Made by a program: the position numbers and the translations under genes. The notes under the pieces are model-generated. The model did not search any database and had not been told where the DNA came from. It was given only the letters and a program-made list of their open reading frames with translations. Source: Gnetum montanum (lineage: Eukaryota > Streptophyta > Gnetopsida > Gnetales > Gnetaceae). From it: a stretch of DNA of 64,000 nt. Below are positions 1 through 11,689 of the stretch, one piece after another. Location: the NCBI GenBank assembly GCA_015680685.1, contig MNCI01020980.1, positions 458,541 to 522,540 of the forward strand. The letters run 5' to 3'. Numbering within the stretch: position 1 is the first letter of the stretch; each line of letters begins with the position of its first letter.

Positions 1-1
1 A

Positions 2-2017
2 CCTCATTTCATTCCCCACGTGCAACCTCATACCACACCTATAACCCGCCCGGTGCAAAATTCGGTGCAACCCATTACAAGGCAACAGATCGCAACCACT
101 GTTCAATCATAGCAATCCATTCAACAACCCACGACTAGTTAGTGGATCCTACCTATTTCACATAATCAATCTGCGTTATACGGTGTGCAACCCTTAGTCA
201 CACATACCATGCATGTCCCGTAGATAAATGCACAATACCCTTACAATCTCCATCCTACACACCCGATTACAGCCAATCTCTTTGCTCAGCCTGGTGAGTG
301 GTGGCTTCCACAGGCAGCTCCGTCCTTGGGGATAGCCCCTGTTGCACCACCTGTCAGCCAAGCCATCGCTACATTCCCATTTCCTGGCACTGCTCTTTCA
401 GTCCAACCCCTGGCTCCTCCTTCGTATACTTCTTCATCACCAAGTTTGGATCAAGCTTTTTCACTTATTCAGACTCTCACTGAGGAAGTTAGGCGCCTTG
501 AAGCTGCTAGCTCTGATACGATACAAGTCATGGATTTCTACCAGGATGATCCTATCAGCCCAGTGGTTCCTATGCTGTCATTGCCTCTAGGGATGTCGTT
601 ACCCCATTTTACTAAATATAATGCGGAAGGAGATCCTAATGCTTACCTTGTCACCTTCAGGTCTGAATCCTTGTTATTGCAGCAATGGCCTCATACAATC
701 ATCCATGTCTTTGCAATGTCTCTGGTAGGGAAAGCTTTGGATTGGTATCGAGCACTCCCTTGCTCTTCCATCTCAACCCTGGAAGAACTCCTAACACAAT
801 TCATGACCCACTTTAAGTACAATTTAAAGCCAGAAGTCACGTTAGACCAACTTATGGGAGTGAAGCAGGACCCACTTGAACCAGTCCAGAAGTTTATACA
901 ACGATGGAGCGCTACTTTGAATGAAATCCGTGAGCCTATCGCGGAAGCCCATCTGCTGGCTATTTTTAAAGGAGCAGTTAATGACTTCATCAAGTCTAAA
1001 CTGTATTACCTTGCCCCTAACTCCTTGAGTCAGGCTTTCACCCAAACTAAGAGCATCCAGGATGCTACTGAGGCTAGCAAAGACCCGACGTACGTGGCCT
1101 ATAAAAACGCCAATAATAAGGGTAAAGACAAGGGAAAAGCAACAACAACAACAGTAGCTGTGCTGGATGAGGGTGCTAAAAACAAGAATAACAAGAAGGC
1201 ACCCACAGCATCTGCCGAGGCCACGGCTAGTGCAAGCAGCACCGGCCAAGACACACCTGCCCCTAAAAACGAGCATAAAGATCGCTCAAAATATACAGCC
1301 CTACTTATAAAGCATTTGGAATTGTTAAAAAAATTATTAGGGGTAGGATACATTCAGAATAAGAAAGTATTCGAAGAAGCTCTGCAGCGTCATAGGCGTC
1401 ATTGTGAATTGCTGAAGAATCCTTATTTAGCCCTACCTAGTGAACCGCCAGTTCTGAAGTCTTTTAGGCTAGATTGTTTCTGTGACTACCATCAATTGTG
1501 TGGTTATGATACCGATTACTGCTGGGCGTTGAAGGACGACATTCAATGCATGATTGACGATGGTTCTCTGAAACTAGACGGCAGTAGTCCACTGCGTCCC
1601 AAAAACCAAGTGTTGCATGTGTACAAGCATCCGCTAAACGCAAATAACGCATTGTACACAATAACCATGGTAAGTACAGACAGTGAAGGGAAGGTACCGT
1701 CTAAACAACCCTTTATTTTATGCGCACCTACCAGTTCACCCTGGGGGGCAAGTTCTTCACCGGCAGTTAGCGGTGTCTCGAGGTCACCCTTTGTTATTCG
1801 AACATCCTTGCCAGCTATAACTCGACCTCACGTTAATGATAAAGCCATGGCCATGTCCGCGCCTACTCCTAAGGCACCTTTTATCCTTAGGGTGCCAAAA
1901 CCACTGGCTGCCCCTTTTAAGAAGGGACAAGCTTCTAACCAAAACCACCAACCGCCACCCAATAAAAAAAGGAAGGAGATGCATCAATTAATGCCACCAA
2001 AAACCACTCTATGCTAG
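2..2017 (+). pseudogene. gag: gag of element A (5'-partial)
   Basis: Capsid/nucleocapsid polyprotein that would package element RNA in cytoplasmic particles. The frame can be followed from base 2 through a Pro/Gln-rich N-terminal stretch with three in-frame stops (the first TAG at 110-112), then an open 563-codon frame from 326. The core matches the retrotransposon gag family: LPHFTKYNAEGDPNAYL, then KALDWYRALP, then PVQKFIQRW and NDFIKSKLYYL. A Lys/Ala/Thr-rich linker follows. Near 1475-1570 is a zinc-knuckle-like block (CDYHQLCGYDTDYC, then a conserved MIDDGSL), as in Tat gag C-termini. The same blocks occur in C and D. The next domain, PR, is in another frame, so a frameshift lies near 1980-2015. 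Confidence 0.9.
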
Positions 2018-3081
2018 GCTTTGCTAAGCCTAGGCCCCTGGCCTCTGTCCCTTTGCCTGCACCTTATGAGCAGGACAAGGGTACAGAAACACAGCCACCT
2101 CCCCTTGGTAGGAAGAAACACAACCCTTCGACTAACACTATTCCGCCTCGGGAGATTCATCTCTTAGGGCGAATCGAAGAAGACAGAGGGGATAAGCAAC
2201 CCAGCTAAGAACGAGACCTCCTTGATGCATTTACGCAAGTCAAGCAGGCTCTGAAATAGAAGAACACAATGTTGAGCCTCTATGACTTGCTTATGACATC
2301 TCAAAAACACAGTGAGGCTATGGTCCGTATGCTAACATCCATACCTATGGATGAAGGCTTACCAGTGGAGGAGGAAGCGATACATGCTATCATGTTTTCT
2401 CCCGCCGCTGAGTGACCCAAACCTACCCCATTAACCTTTCATGATGAATCTATCAAAGATGACCTTGAGAAAGGTCAAGTGATGACAGAACCCATGTTCA
2501 TCACCATCTAGGTTGGCCAACATCAGATCTGGAGGGTGCACGTTGACGATGGTGCAGCTACAAATGTCATCCCTTATCCTATAGTGGATAAGTTGGGCCT
2601 GGTTGACCAGATCAGTCCTACAATGACATCGTGCCTAAAGTCGTTCAACGGGGCATGAGTTCAAGTCAAGGGGATGGTGCATGTCAATTTTGTGGCAGGA
2701 GATCAATTCCCAATAGAGGCCACATTCATCATTGTCAAGGAGATGCCTGGTTTCAATCTGATCCTAGGGAGGTCCTGGCTAGCCTAACTGAGGGCAGTTT
2801 CATCACCAATACACCAAGAAATACACCTACCTTATGCAGGGGGAGAGGTAGTAATACATGGTGATGAAATAACTTCGACGACTGTCAACAATATCGAAGA
2901 AGAACGGGGTTCAGAGATTGAAATGTTTGAAGATCAAACTCATGTTCGAATTCCCAAACAAGTCGAAGTGAATGATGACAACCTAGCTTGGGCAGACCTA
3001 CCATTTCAGGGAGAAGAGGATGATGTGGGAGAGTCAGGCCATAAACCTCCCCATCCTTACGCACCACTGAACGTGGGCTAG
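2011..3081 (+). pseudogene. pro: Aspartic protease domain of element A
   Basis: Retroviral-type aspartic protease that would cleave gag-pol. It is read one frame away from gag. The active-site block VHVDDGAATNVIP lies at about 2536-2574 and the flap-side block GFNLILGRSWLA at about 2752-2790. The conserved tail IHQEIHLPYAGGEV follows. Stops occur near 2206, 2257, 2413, 2509, 2656 and 2788; several stand where C or D has Trp or Gln. The frame ends at the TAG 3079-3081. Homologous copies lie at 24602-25384 (C) and 46893-48002 (D). Confidence 0.85.
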
Positions 3082-3317
3082 CAATTGATCTGAGTGGTAT
3101 TTACACGCATCGTTACACTTTTACTAGTTTTCTGCTTACGCTTATCAAATTTGATTGTTAGTTTACCTTAATATACATACATATTTACGCTTTCTGTCCA
3201 TTATGCTATTTACATTCCCCATTTTACACCATTTACGCTTCTTGACTTCTATTAGTCATATTAGCACAATTACGCAGATATGTACATTTTTATCAATTAC
3301 ACTCCCAGACGTACGCA
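3082..3317 (+). other. AT-rich spacer after protease of A
   Basis: About 240 bases of T-rich sequence with no credible coding frame. By position it would be the start of the PR-RT spacer, which is an intron in Ogre elements. I could not fix a donor site with confidence. Confidence 0.5.
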
Positions 3318-3512
3318 GATGGTCCGCAATGGCCTAAAACTAGTGATGGCCCGTAATGGCCTAAAACTAGTGATGGCCCGCAACGACCTAAAACTAGTGA
3401 TGGCCCACAATGGCCTAAAACTAGCAATGGCCACAACGGCCTAAAAATAGCTAATCCGATTGTGTCTTATGCAAACGCTACGTGATGGCCCGCAATGGCC
3501 TTAAACTAGCAA
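3318..3512 (+). repeat. 27-bp tandem array, PR side of the spacer (element A)
   Basis: Four near-identical 27-bp units run 3318-3344, 3345-3371, 3372-3398 and 3399-3425. Each has the form GATGGCCCGCAATGGCC then TAAAACTAGT. A degenerate fifth unit follows, and an isolated unit lies at 3483-3512. The 3' half (ctTAAAACTAG) is the motif found in every element of this window. A diverged array stands in the same place in D (46680-46870). Bases 3513-3704 hold nothing else I can identify. Confidence 0.9.
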
Positions 3513-3704
3513 TTCCATTCTACAGTCATAATAACGCAACCTATCCAAAGTCTTTAACAATTTTGTTTACGCTTTATATAAATAAAGACATAAAATTAAA
3601 CATAAAATAAATAAGAAACCATAAACAAAATCTCATGAGTAATCTCGCCAACATTCATATTACCATTGTTCAATTTCATTAATAAAATCATGCGTAAATC
3701 ACAG

Positions 3705-6700
3705 TTACGCATCCCCCCTAGTACCACTATCGCCTGTATCCCTCAAGTCAGCCTCTAAGCCTAACAAATCATCCTCGAGTGGGTCGTCCTTTTTAGAGAG
3801 TATTCCTTCATGAGGAATGTCATCTTCACGGGGTTCTTGCACTAACACTGGCTCCCCAAGAGGATGGTCTGCATCATTATGCTCGTCTTCCTGAACATGC
3901 TCCTCACCCTGTCCATCTTCTTCATCCACTCCTTGTACCTACATACAATAAACGCATAAGTAAAAACCATGATAAAATAAATCAGAAAATTTAAACTCAA
4001 TAACATTCAAACTTACTCGCGATGGTCCTGCATCCGCAGCAAAGGGGAGTTGGTCTAAACTGACCCATAGGCGTTGCATAATTTCATCTTCAGTTAACTC
4101 AGATCAAACTCCATCCCCCAGAATAGTTCCAGCCTTCACTTTCCCTTTCTCCACGCTAGTCCATCAGGGTGGTTTAGGGAAGAAAGTAGGGACTGTAGTC
4201 TCGTCCCCGGGAAGAGTAATTTCCCTTTCCGGGGATGCGCTTACCATTACCTGCTCCTGGAACTTCTTAAAGGCCTTAGATGCACCAATGACGTCGAGGA
4301 ACACCCGCAAGGATTGAGTTTCAAAGACAGAATCTCGATAGTGTTGACGATAAGTGAGACTTTCTCGCTTATATAGATGCTTGTGATCTTTTTCTTTCTA
4401 CCCCCACTCTTGGACACTTGCGCAAAAGTCCTTCCAATCCTAGTTCTTCTGAGCCAAGAGCTCTATTTGCATCCTTTGCTCAACCAATTCCTGACTGGTT
4501 TGAACACTATTTCTAACTACCGTCCAGTAGCGAGCGTAGTCAATAACAGCTGTCCGCCAGTCCTCTTCACCCGTTCCTCACGCTTGCAAGAATTCACATC
4601 GCAATCTTAAGTCCCCAACCTCTTTGGTCAGAGACATCCTTTCCTTCTCTGACCTCTGCAACTTCTTCCAGAGGTCTTCATTGATGTTTTGACTCTACCA
4701 CAAGGAGCAGGTCGAGCATAACGCACATTTATGCATTTCCTCGTAAATGTTGCATGGCACGACCGTGCTGTCCGATGAAGGCTTGACTGTGTCCAGATCA
4801 ATGGGCTCTGTAGGGTCCCATCGAAGGCGAGCTCCTGATAACAAATATTATCAAACGTAAAGAAACATTACAACCTTATAATAAAATAAGCGTACAATAG
4901 CAGTAACATACCAGCTCCAGGGTCCACGTGCTTGAGGTGCTCGATCATATCACTGACAATGCCTTCCATGAAGGAAAACTTATCAGGGAATTCCCCCCAC
5001 ACTCTACTGACAACGGCGGACGGGGATGCACCTTGTTCATCTGTAGCGTAATTAAGTCAAAATTTCTAGTTATTAACAGAATTCCTAAAATATTTCAATA
5101 CACTGATTACCTCTACTTGTTACAGTGGGGAGTGCGTCAAAGTTTTCCGCCTGCTCTCTCTCCTCATGCACAAGGGTCTATGCATCACTTATTCTAATAG
5201 CTGGGGCCTCCTCTTCCAAAACTGGGGCCCCTTCCCCTTGTCGTAATACCACTGCCCCTGTTTCAAGGGTCAACTGCTCCGTAGGCCTCCTTGTTCATAC
5301 CATATAACACATCTAACTAGTTTAGAATACCCAGAATAAAGTTGCATAATACAACAATTGCCGTAACTTTCACCGTGTCTTTACGCTTACCAGGCGAAGG
5401 TTTACTCTGCTGAAGTCTGACTTGCACAGTTCTGCCCGTGCCACCTGCTGGTTCCACAGGGGCCTCAGTTAGGCGAGGCCTTTTACGCTGGACCGAGGCA
5501 TCTACTATCTCTGCATCACTAGTGTAAGTGGGAAGCACCCCACCTATGCTGTCAGGGCCCTGCATTCGAGGTGCCGCCACATCCCTAGTTGTTATAGACA
5601 GCGACTCCCCAATTCCCTCCAGAGGATCCTGTGCCCAGGTAGTGCCGAAGATATGAGAAATCCAAGGTTTGGATAGCTGGTCTTAGTCTTGTAGCACCTA
5701 GACCCCATTCTTCTGGACAACCAAAAATTTGGCAAAATGCTGAAGGCAAGCTATGAAGAAGGTGAAGTGCACACTGAAACGCGACTCGAGCTTTTGGCGG
5801 AGCCTCACCATTTTAGTGCGTAACCCCTCAACAAAATAACTTGCCCAGTCAAATTGGGTCCCTTCCTCCATCACCTCTCGCATAATACGGGCCTATTCTA
5901 TAGTAAAGAACTTCCCCTATGAGAGTTTTTTGGGGAAAGCTCAGGCTCGGAAGAGGGGATAAATAGTCTTGGCAACCTCTAATTCGATCTTTTCACAAGG
6001 GATCCCCTTGGTTTCCTTCTTTGTCCCCAACCACTCCTCCAGCTCTTCTTGACATTTGACGCTTCTCCTCGATTTTTTCTCTACTGGAAGACTATCGGAG
6101 GGGACGCCGAAGAGGTCAGTAAACAGCTGAGCATCGATATCAAAGTTTACACGCATGTGACGCATGTGCGTGCAAAAAGACTCAGCTCCCTCGCTGAAGG
6201 AGTTAACTAGGGTTAACATTTTGCTTGCAAGGACATCAGGGGTTATGGCTAGGAATAAATGCATCAGCCTCGCTTCCCGTAGCTTGGTGACCAACGCAAC
6301 TAGGGCCACCGCGTGGCCAAGCCAGCGTTGTGCCTCCTTTATGTCACCATAACAGAAAAGGAGGGTGTTCACCTCGCGGCCAAAAATCATGACGGTTATC
6401 TCCCAGGATTCCCTGACTAATAACACAAGGTACATGTCAAGATAGCGAAAACACTATTACGCAACATTTCAAAACAAAAAAAAAATATAATACCCTATAA
6501 CCAATAGCAGCAACAAAACATTACCAGGTCCAAATGGAAAAGGAAATGGAGGGAGCTTTCTTTGCACGTCCGCGAGGGTGAGGGGTGGGTTCAAAGTCCA
6601 TTCCTCATGTAACCACTTGAGGTTCTAACAATTCTTAAAGGAATCAGCATAATAGGTGCAATACTCAGGAATGTTGAAGGCCATTTGCCCCATTACACTG

Positions 6701-7701
6701 ATGTGTACATTGCTGGTGGACATAAACTCCTTTATTGCCATTTCGGTCCAAGACAATGTATCATTATTGCCTACTAACCCATTCTCGTTGATGAAAAACC
6801 TGTATCATATAACACATTACTATCCTACGCTTTGCAAATTTAGACATTAGAAACATATTGAAAATACTACCAATAAAATAACTTACCTACCCGAATAATA
6901 CACTGTGCTTGGTGTATTCTGAAAGTAAGTTGATACATGATGAGCCACAAACAAAGTATTATACGCATGATAACAGCTAAATCTGGGCATCTCTCAGATC
7001 CAACTTAGATGCCTCAATCCTCTAGCGCTAAGTTCACAGTCTTGGGGATGCCCAGTATCAATAGCCCTATCTGTCAGGAAAGCCAGGATGCCCTGCGTAG
7101 AACCCACTAACAGATGTTCCAAAATAGCGCCGGCCACATCGCCCGATAGATGCGACCACACAATAACTGCAAAAACTCCAGTGCACCCTTTTAGAACCAT
7201 ATAGCCTTCCTCTGCAACTGAGTCTGAGGGGGAGGAACATTGGGTACGATAGGATTTATACAACATAAAACCCCGACTATATTCAAAATGATTAGGATGG
7301 GTTTCACCATGATACTGTACAGAAAATAAGCACGTTACCATCTAGATTCCGATTGCATGCTTAAACTATAGGAAAATTTACAGCCAAAATTGCTGAAACC
7401 CTTGTAATAGTACAAGGTTTGTCTCAGACAATGGCGATAGACATAATACTGTTGTCTAAACCCTCGCTTCAATACAAGGTCTACAACCTAAAACTTTAGT
7501 TTACGCAGATGATGCAAAAAGAATAAACACAAAAAAAAAGTGTATCACAGGAAGCAATATGAGTAAGTAAGGGATGGCCTACCGATTCAGGGGAGTGACA
7601 TCTCTCACTTCGACCAAGGCTTGCGAAGCATGCTGCAGGCTCCCTTCTACTTCGTTGATTTTAGCCAACTTGGTATTCTTTCCTCTCACTTTCAGCGCCA
7701 T
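3705..7701 (-). pseudogene. Opposite-strand multi-exon gene of element A (unknown product)
   Basis: Not a family I recognise. It runs against gag-pol between PR and RT. Exon 1 is 7583-7701 (119 nt, starting MALKVRGKNTKLAK), followed by donor GTAGGC. Exon 2 begins after CAG at 7314 (IMVKPILIILNIVGVLCC) and ends near 6890 at STVYYSGR before GTAAGT. Exon 3 starts near 6796 with FFINENGL. A long exon (6435-5391) contains ITPDVLASKMLTLVNSF, FTDLFGVPSDSLP and HFTFFIACLQHFAKFLVV, then a basic tail ending in donor GTAAGC. A later region (about 4535-4375) carries YARYWTVVRNSVQTSQEL, probably coiled coil. The last exon (3929-3705) is very acidic. All these blocks recur in D (41376-46404), and the first exons in B. 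Stops and frameshifts make this copy dead. Confidence 0.8.
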
Positions 7702-8172
7702 TGTTATAGTTCTGAACACCTTCGCACCTTCACACCTTCACAAATAATGCACTGCAATCTTTTGCTCTTTCTCCTTCTCTCTGTGACAGCCGAGAATTCA
7801 AATTTGTGATAGCCAACAGCTTGTTTTCGATACGAACTGCCTACTTATATGCGAAAGTAACCAACTTGATGCCCAATTTAAGTGAAACTTGCCCAAATGC
7901 TGGTGTCAGTATGAGCTGGAACCCGAAAATCAAGGCATTAATTGTGACAGATATCACATGCATTACGGTCCAAAACGACCTTAAACTACTGCATCTTATC
8001 TCCTCGTAATCAGGTCGCATTAATTACAAGCTGTTCATGATGTTCAAAATTTAGTTAACTTCTCACGCTTAGAAACATCACATCACACCCTTTTTCTTTT
8101 TAGACTAAACCAAGCGTTATACGATAAATGCTTATCGCATCCAACTTAGCATTTTTCTAATTACTTTCATAT
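7702..8172 (+). other. Spacer between opposite-strand gene and RT of element A
   Basis: No credible coding. One copy of the family motif (GGTCCAAAACGACC then TTAAACTA) lies near 7967-7990. On the minus strand this interval would be the 5' flank of the opposite-strand gene. A possible acceptor (TTTTGCAG, 8180-8187) stands just before the RT start. Confidence 0.5.
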
Positions 8173-9844
8173 TTGAAAATTTTGCAGGATAATTGGGAAA
8201 TGGACGAAACTTTATCTACGCTCCTAGTTTTAACAGGCCCACATGGGGAAATCATTAGACAATTTGATCCCACACTAGTAGAAACTAACCTTGCCCTTGA
8301 TGACGCAACCATAGCCTTGTCGGAAACATCTCTAGATTGGCCAGAACAATCGACGTGCACGCTAGATTTGGAAGCTAGAGATGTAACCGAAGACCCCCTT
8401 AACGAGGTCTCTGTGGTTACGCATAAAGGTGAGACTAAAACTCTTAAGGTTAGTTCTTTACTAGACCAAAAGGTACATGATAACATAAAGCAGGTCCTCT
8501 AGAACAACATTACAGTGTTTGCATGGTCATACGAAGACATGCCGGGACTAGACCCAAGGTTAATACAACACAACATAATTCTAGATCCCCACATCAAAGC
8601 ACTTAGACAGAAAGCATGAAAAATTAAGCCAGAAGTCGCGCTACCAGTATGTGATGAGATCACTAAACTGTACCAGGCTGGTTTTATTCGTGCGGTTGAT
8701 TACTTAGACTAGGTATCTAACATTGTAGTTGTTCCTAAAAAGACTGGAGGGATACACATCTGCATAGACTTCCGAGACTTGAACAAAGCTACAATCAACG
8801 ATAATTTCCCATTACCAAGTATCGACCAACTAGTGGATACAACCACTGGGCATGCACTTTTATCCTTCATGGATGGCTTCTCAGGCTACAATCAAATACA
8901 CATCAACCCAGAACACTAGCTGACAACGACATTCATGCCACCCTGGGGGACCTTTTGTTACACCATGATGCCTTTCGGTTTAAAAAATGTCGGAGCTACG
9001 TATCAATGAGCTATGACATACATCTTTAGCGATTACCTCCTAGAGAGACTGAATGATTATGTTGACGATATAGCTATTAAGTCTATAAGGTCAGAAGATC
9101 ATTCAGAGGATCTGGAGTTAGTCCTTAAAAGATGCTCTAAATATGACCTCCGGCTCAACCCAAAGAAGTGCGTATTCGGAGTCAAAACAGGACGCATTCT
9201 GGGGGTTTGTGGTATCGGAAACTGATATATGAGTAGACCCTGACAAGGTCAAAGCCATTGTTGAGTTGACACCCCCTAAAAATCTCAAGTAATTACGCAG
9301 ATTGCAAGGGAGATTACAATTTATCAGGCGGTTCATTTCGAGATTAACAGATAAGTTACATCCTATGCAGCACTTGCTTAAAAAGGGGGTTAATTTCGAA
9401 TGGACAGACAATTGTCAGCATGCGTTTGACAGCTTGAAGCAAGAACTTCAACACTTGCTAATAGTATTCCTGCCACAAAGGGATCAACCGTTTTACATTT
9501 ACCTCGCAACATCAAACGTAGCCTTAGCCGCATTACTTTGTCAAAAGAGAAATGATGGGTCAGAAGTACCCATATATTACTTGAGTCATGCTCTATGTGC
9601 GTATGAAACGAGGTACAATGAAGTAGAGCGTAATTGCTTAGCATTAGTGTTTACGCTCAAAAAATGCAAACACTATCTCTTCCATAGCCAGGTCAACATA
9701 ATCTGCAAAAATAACATCCTTAGGGCTATTACGCATAACCTGTACGAAAGTAGTAAAATAGCTCGTTGGAAGGCTATCATGACAGAATTCGATATGCATT
9801 ACATTGGTCAATCTTCTACGAAAGGCCAAGCGATAGCTGACTAA
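8173..9844 (+). pseudogene. pol: Reverse transcriptase and Ty3-type RNase H of element A
   Basis: Would copy the element RNA into cDNA. The RT blocks are in order: KLYQAGFIRAVDY, GGIHICIDFRDLNKATI, LLSFMDGFSGYNQI, YTMMPFGLKN and the catalytic YVDDIAIKS near 9061. The frame shifts at about 9200 in a run of five G. RNase H follows (9302-9844) with the connection block FIRRFISRLTDKLHPMQHLL. Its first catalytic Asp is absent: FYIYLATS stands where other Ty3 elements have a D-A-S type motif. Stops include TAG 8710-8712 (B has TGG), TAG 8917-8919 (B has CAG) and TGA 9007-9009 (B has CGA). The likely start is the ATG at 8201, aligned with that of B. Confidence 0.92.
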
Positions 9845-9850
9845 CTAATA

Positions 9851-10414
9851 ATGTCGCTTATTGACAGTCAGGCAACCATAGAGCCTGAACTTCCAGATGA
9901 GCATGTACATAGTCTAAGCCCTATCCTAATAGGCCTCGAAGCAATGTTACATTTTGATGGAGCTTCAACCGCTAGAGGCGGCAGTGCTGCCATAGTTATT
10001 TCGCTATCACCTAAGGATGTGCGTCTGCACACTTACTGCTTGACCTTTCCCTATACGAATAATGTGGTAGAGTACGAGGGGCTCCTTAGGGGATTATTAA
10101 TTGCCAATGAGCTTGATGTTCAACACCTGGCGATTAGGGGCGATTCGATGCTTGTTATAAATCAAATCACAGGAGTCTACGCCTGCAAGGCTACACATTT
10201 ACAGCCCTACTACGATATGGCTAAAGATCTTCTAAAGAAGTTCACAATGATCGATGCCCAACACGTGCCCCGAAACGACAACACACTAGCCAATGCACTA
10301 GCTACATTAGCTTTAAATGTGCCATCGCACCTATTCGACACTTGTCCCGCCTTAATAACAGATTGTACAGATCCTCATTCAGGCAGCACAAATATCTTCA
10401 CTGCTCGAGGATAG
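9851..10414 (+). pseudogene. Archaeal-type RNase H (aRNH) of element A
   Basis: Second RNase H, characteristic of the Tat lineage, thought to have replaced the weakened first one in removing RNA from the RNA:DNA hybrid. Visible catalytic blocks are LHFDGASTARGGSA (Asp), VEYEGLLRGLL (Glu) and IRGDSMLVINQI (Asp). The fourth block reads RNDNTLANALATL, with Asn where B keeps Asp (MADVLATL), so this copy is probably inactive. It follows RNase H after one stop and is in the same frame. The frame is lost near 10400, before the integrase. Confidence 0.9.
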
Positions 10415-11666
10415 AGCGCTAGAGTGGTATGACAATATTAAAACTTACCTCTTGCATGGCGAACCACCGCACCAGCTAACACGCGCGTAAAAAGATGCAA
10501 TCCGCAAGCTAGCTAGGTAGTACGTCATCATAGGAGATAGTACCCTTTGTAGATGCTCTTTTGATGGAGTGCTGCTTACTTGCGTTAACAAAGAACAAGA
10601 ACAACGTATAGTTGGCGAGGTTCACGAGGGATTATGTAGAGGACACGTAGTGCCATGAGCCATGGCCTCTAAAATCTATCGCTTAGGGTATTATTGGCCG
10701 TACATGGAAAAAGATTGTCTTACAAAGGTTAAAACATGCGACACATGTCAACGTTATGCAAACCTTATACATGTGTCACCTATAGAACTACATACGACTC
10801 AGATAATATGGCCCTTTTAACGATGGGGATTAGACATTACAAGGCCTATCACACCGAAATCTTCAGTAGGTCATAGCTTCATAATCACCGCCACTGAGTA
10901 CTTCACGAAGTGGGTGGAAGCCATCCCTTTGCGATAGATCACATCTCAACAGATCTGTCATTTCATTCTAGATAACGTTGTAACTAGATTTGGTCTCCCG
11001 ATGACTATCGTAACCGACAATGGACCACAATTTAGCAGTCTGGAAACCAAATCCTTTTGTGACAACCTTGGTATCAAACAATATTTTTCCTCACCTTATT
11101 ACCCGCAAGCGAATGGTCAAGCTGAAGCAACAAACAAGGTCATTATCAACTTACTCAAGAAAATGCTTGACAGCAACAAAAGATAGTGGCATGAAAAAAT
11201 CCTCTATGTGCTATGGGCATATCGTACCACATGCAGAACAGCTATAGACAGTACGCCCTATAGCCTAGTCTATGGATTCGAGGCGGTGTTGCCCCTTGAA
11301 TTATAAGTTCTTTCTTTGTGAATGGTCCTCTCCACGATTATAAATGAGGCTCAACACATTGAGTCTCGGACCATGGATTTGGATTCAGTAGAGGAGAAGC
11401 GAATATAGACGCTTAATACCATCGAAAAGTATCAAGATAAGCAGAGGCAGAAGCACTGTCATAATCTTCAACAATGTTCGTTCAAGAAGGGAGATTTGGT
11501 TCTCAAGGCCGTTCACGAACCAGTAGGTAAGTTCTCTTCAAAATGGGAGGGCCCTTTCTTGGTAGCTGATGTGTATGACAACAGTGCGTTCAAGCTAGCA
11601 GATACCAATGGTAACGAGTTACCGAATCCTGTGAACCATATATATCTGAAGCGGTACCACATCTAG
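10415..11666 (+). pseudogene. int: Integrase of element A
   Basis: Would insert the cDNA into the nuclear genome. The zinc-binding HHCC part is visible (VHEGLCRGHVV, then KTCDTCQRY). All three catalytic residues of the DDE core are present: GLDITRPITP, VTDNGPQFSS (from 11001) and QANGQAEATNK. The C-terminal part contains SFKKGDLVLKAVHEP and ends NPVNHIYLKRYHI before the TAG 11664-11666. There is no chromodomain. At least eight stops interrupt it, many TAG or TGA where B or E has a sense codon. Confidence 0.92.
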
Positions 11667-11689
11667 CTGCATATCTAGTGTTAACATCA

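Noticed and set aside
842-1276. 144-codon minus-strand open frame in gag
   Set aside because: It mirrors the conserved gag frame and has no equivalent in C or D. It is a shadow.
3318-3451. Regular 27-bp repeats suggesting a CRISPR array
   Set aside because: The units are directly adjacent with no unique spacers, and the context is a plant retrotransposon.
5941-6435. A transposase for the opposite-strand gene product
   Set aside because: I could not find a DDE triad, zinc finger or other transposase signature, so no function is assigned.
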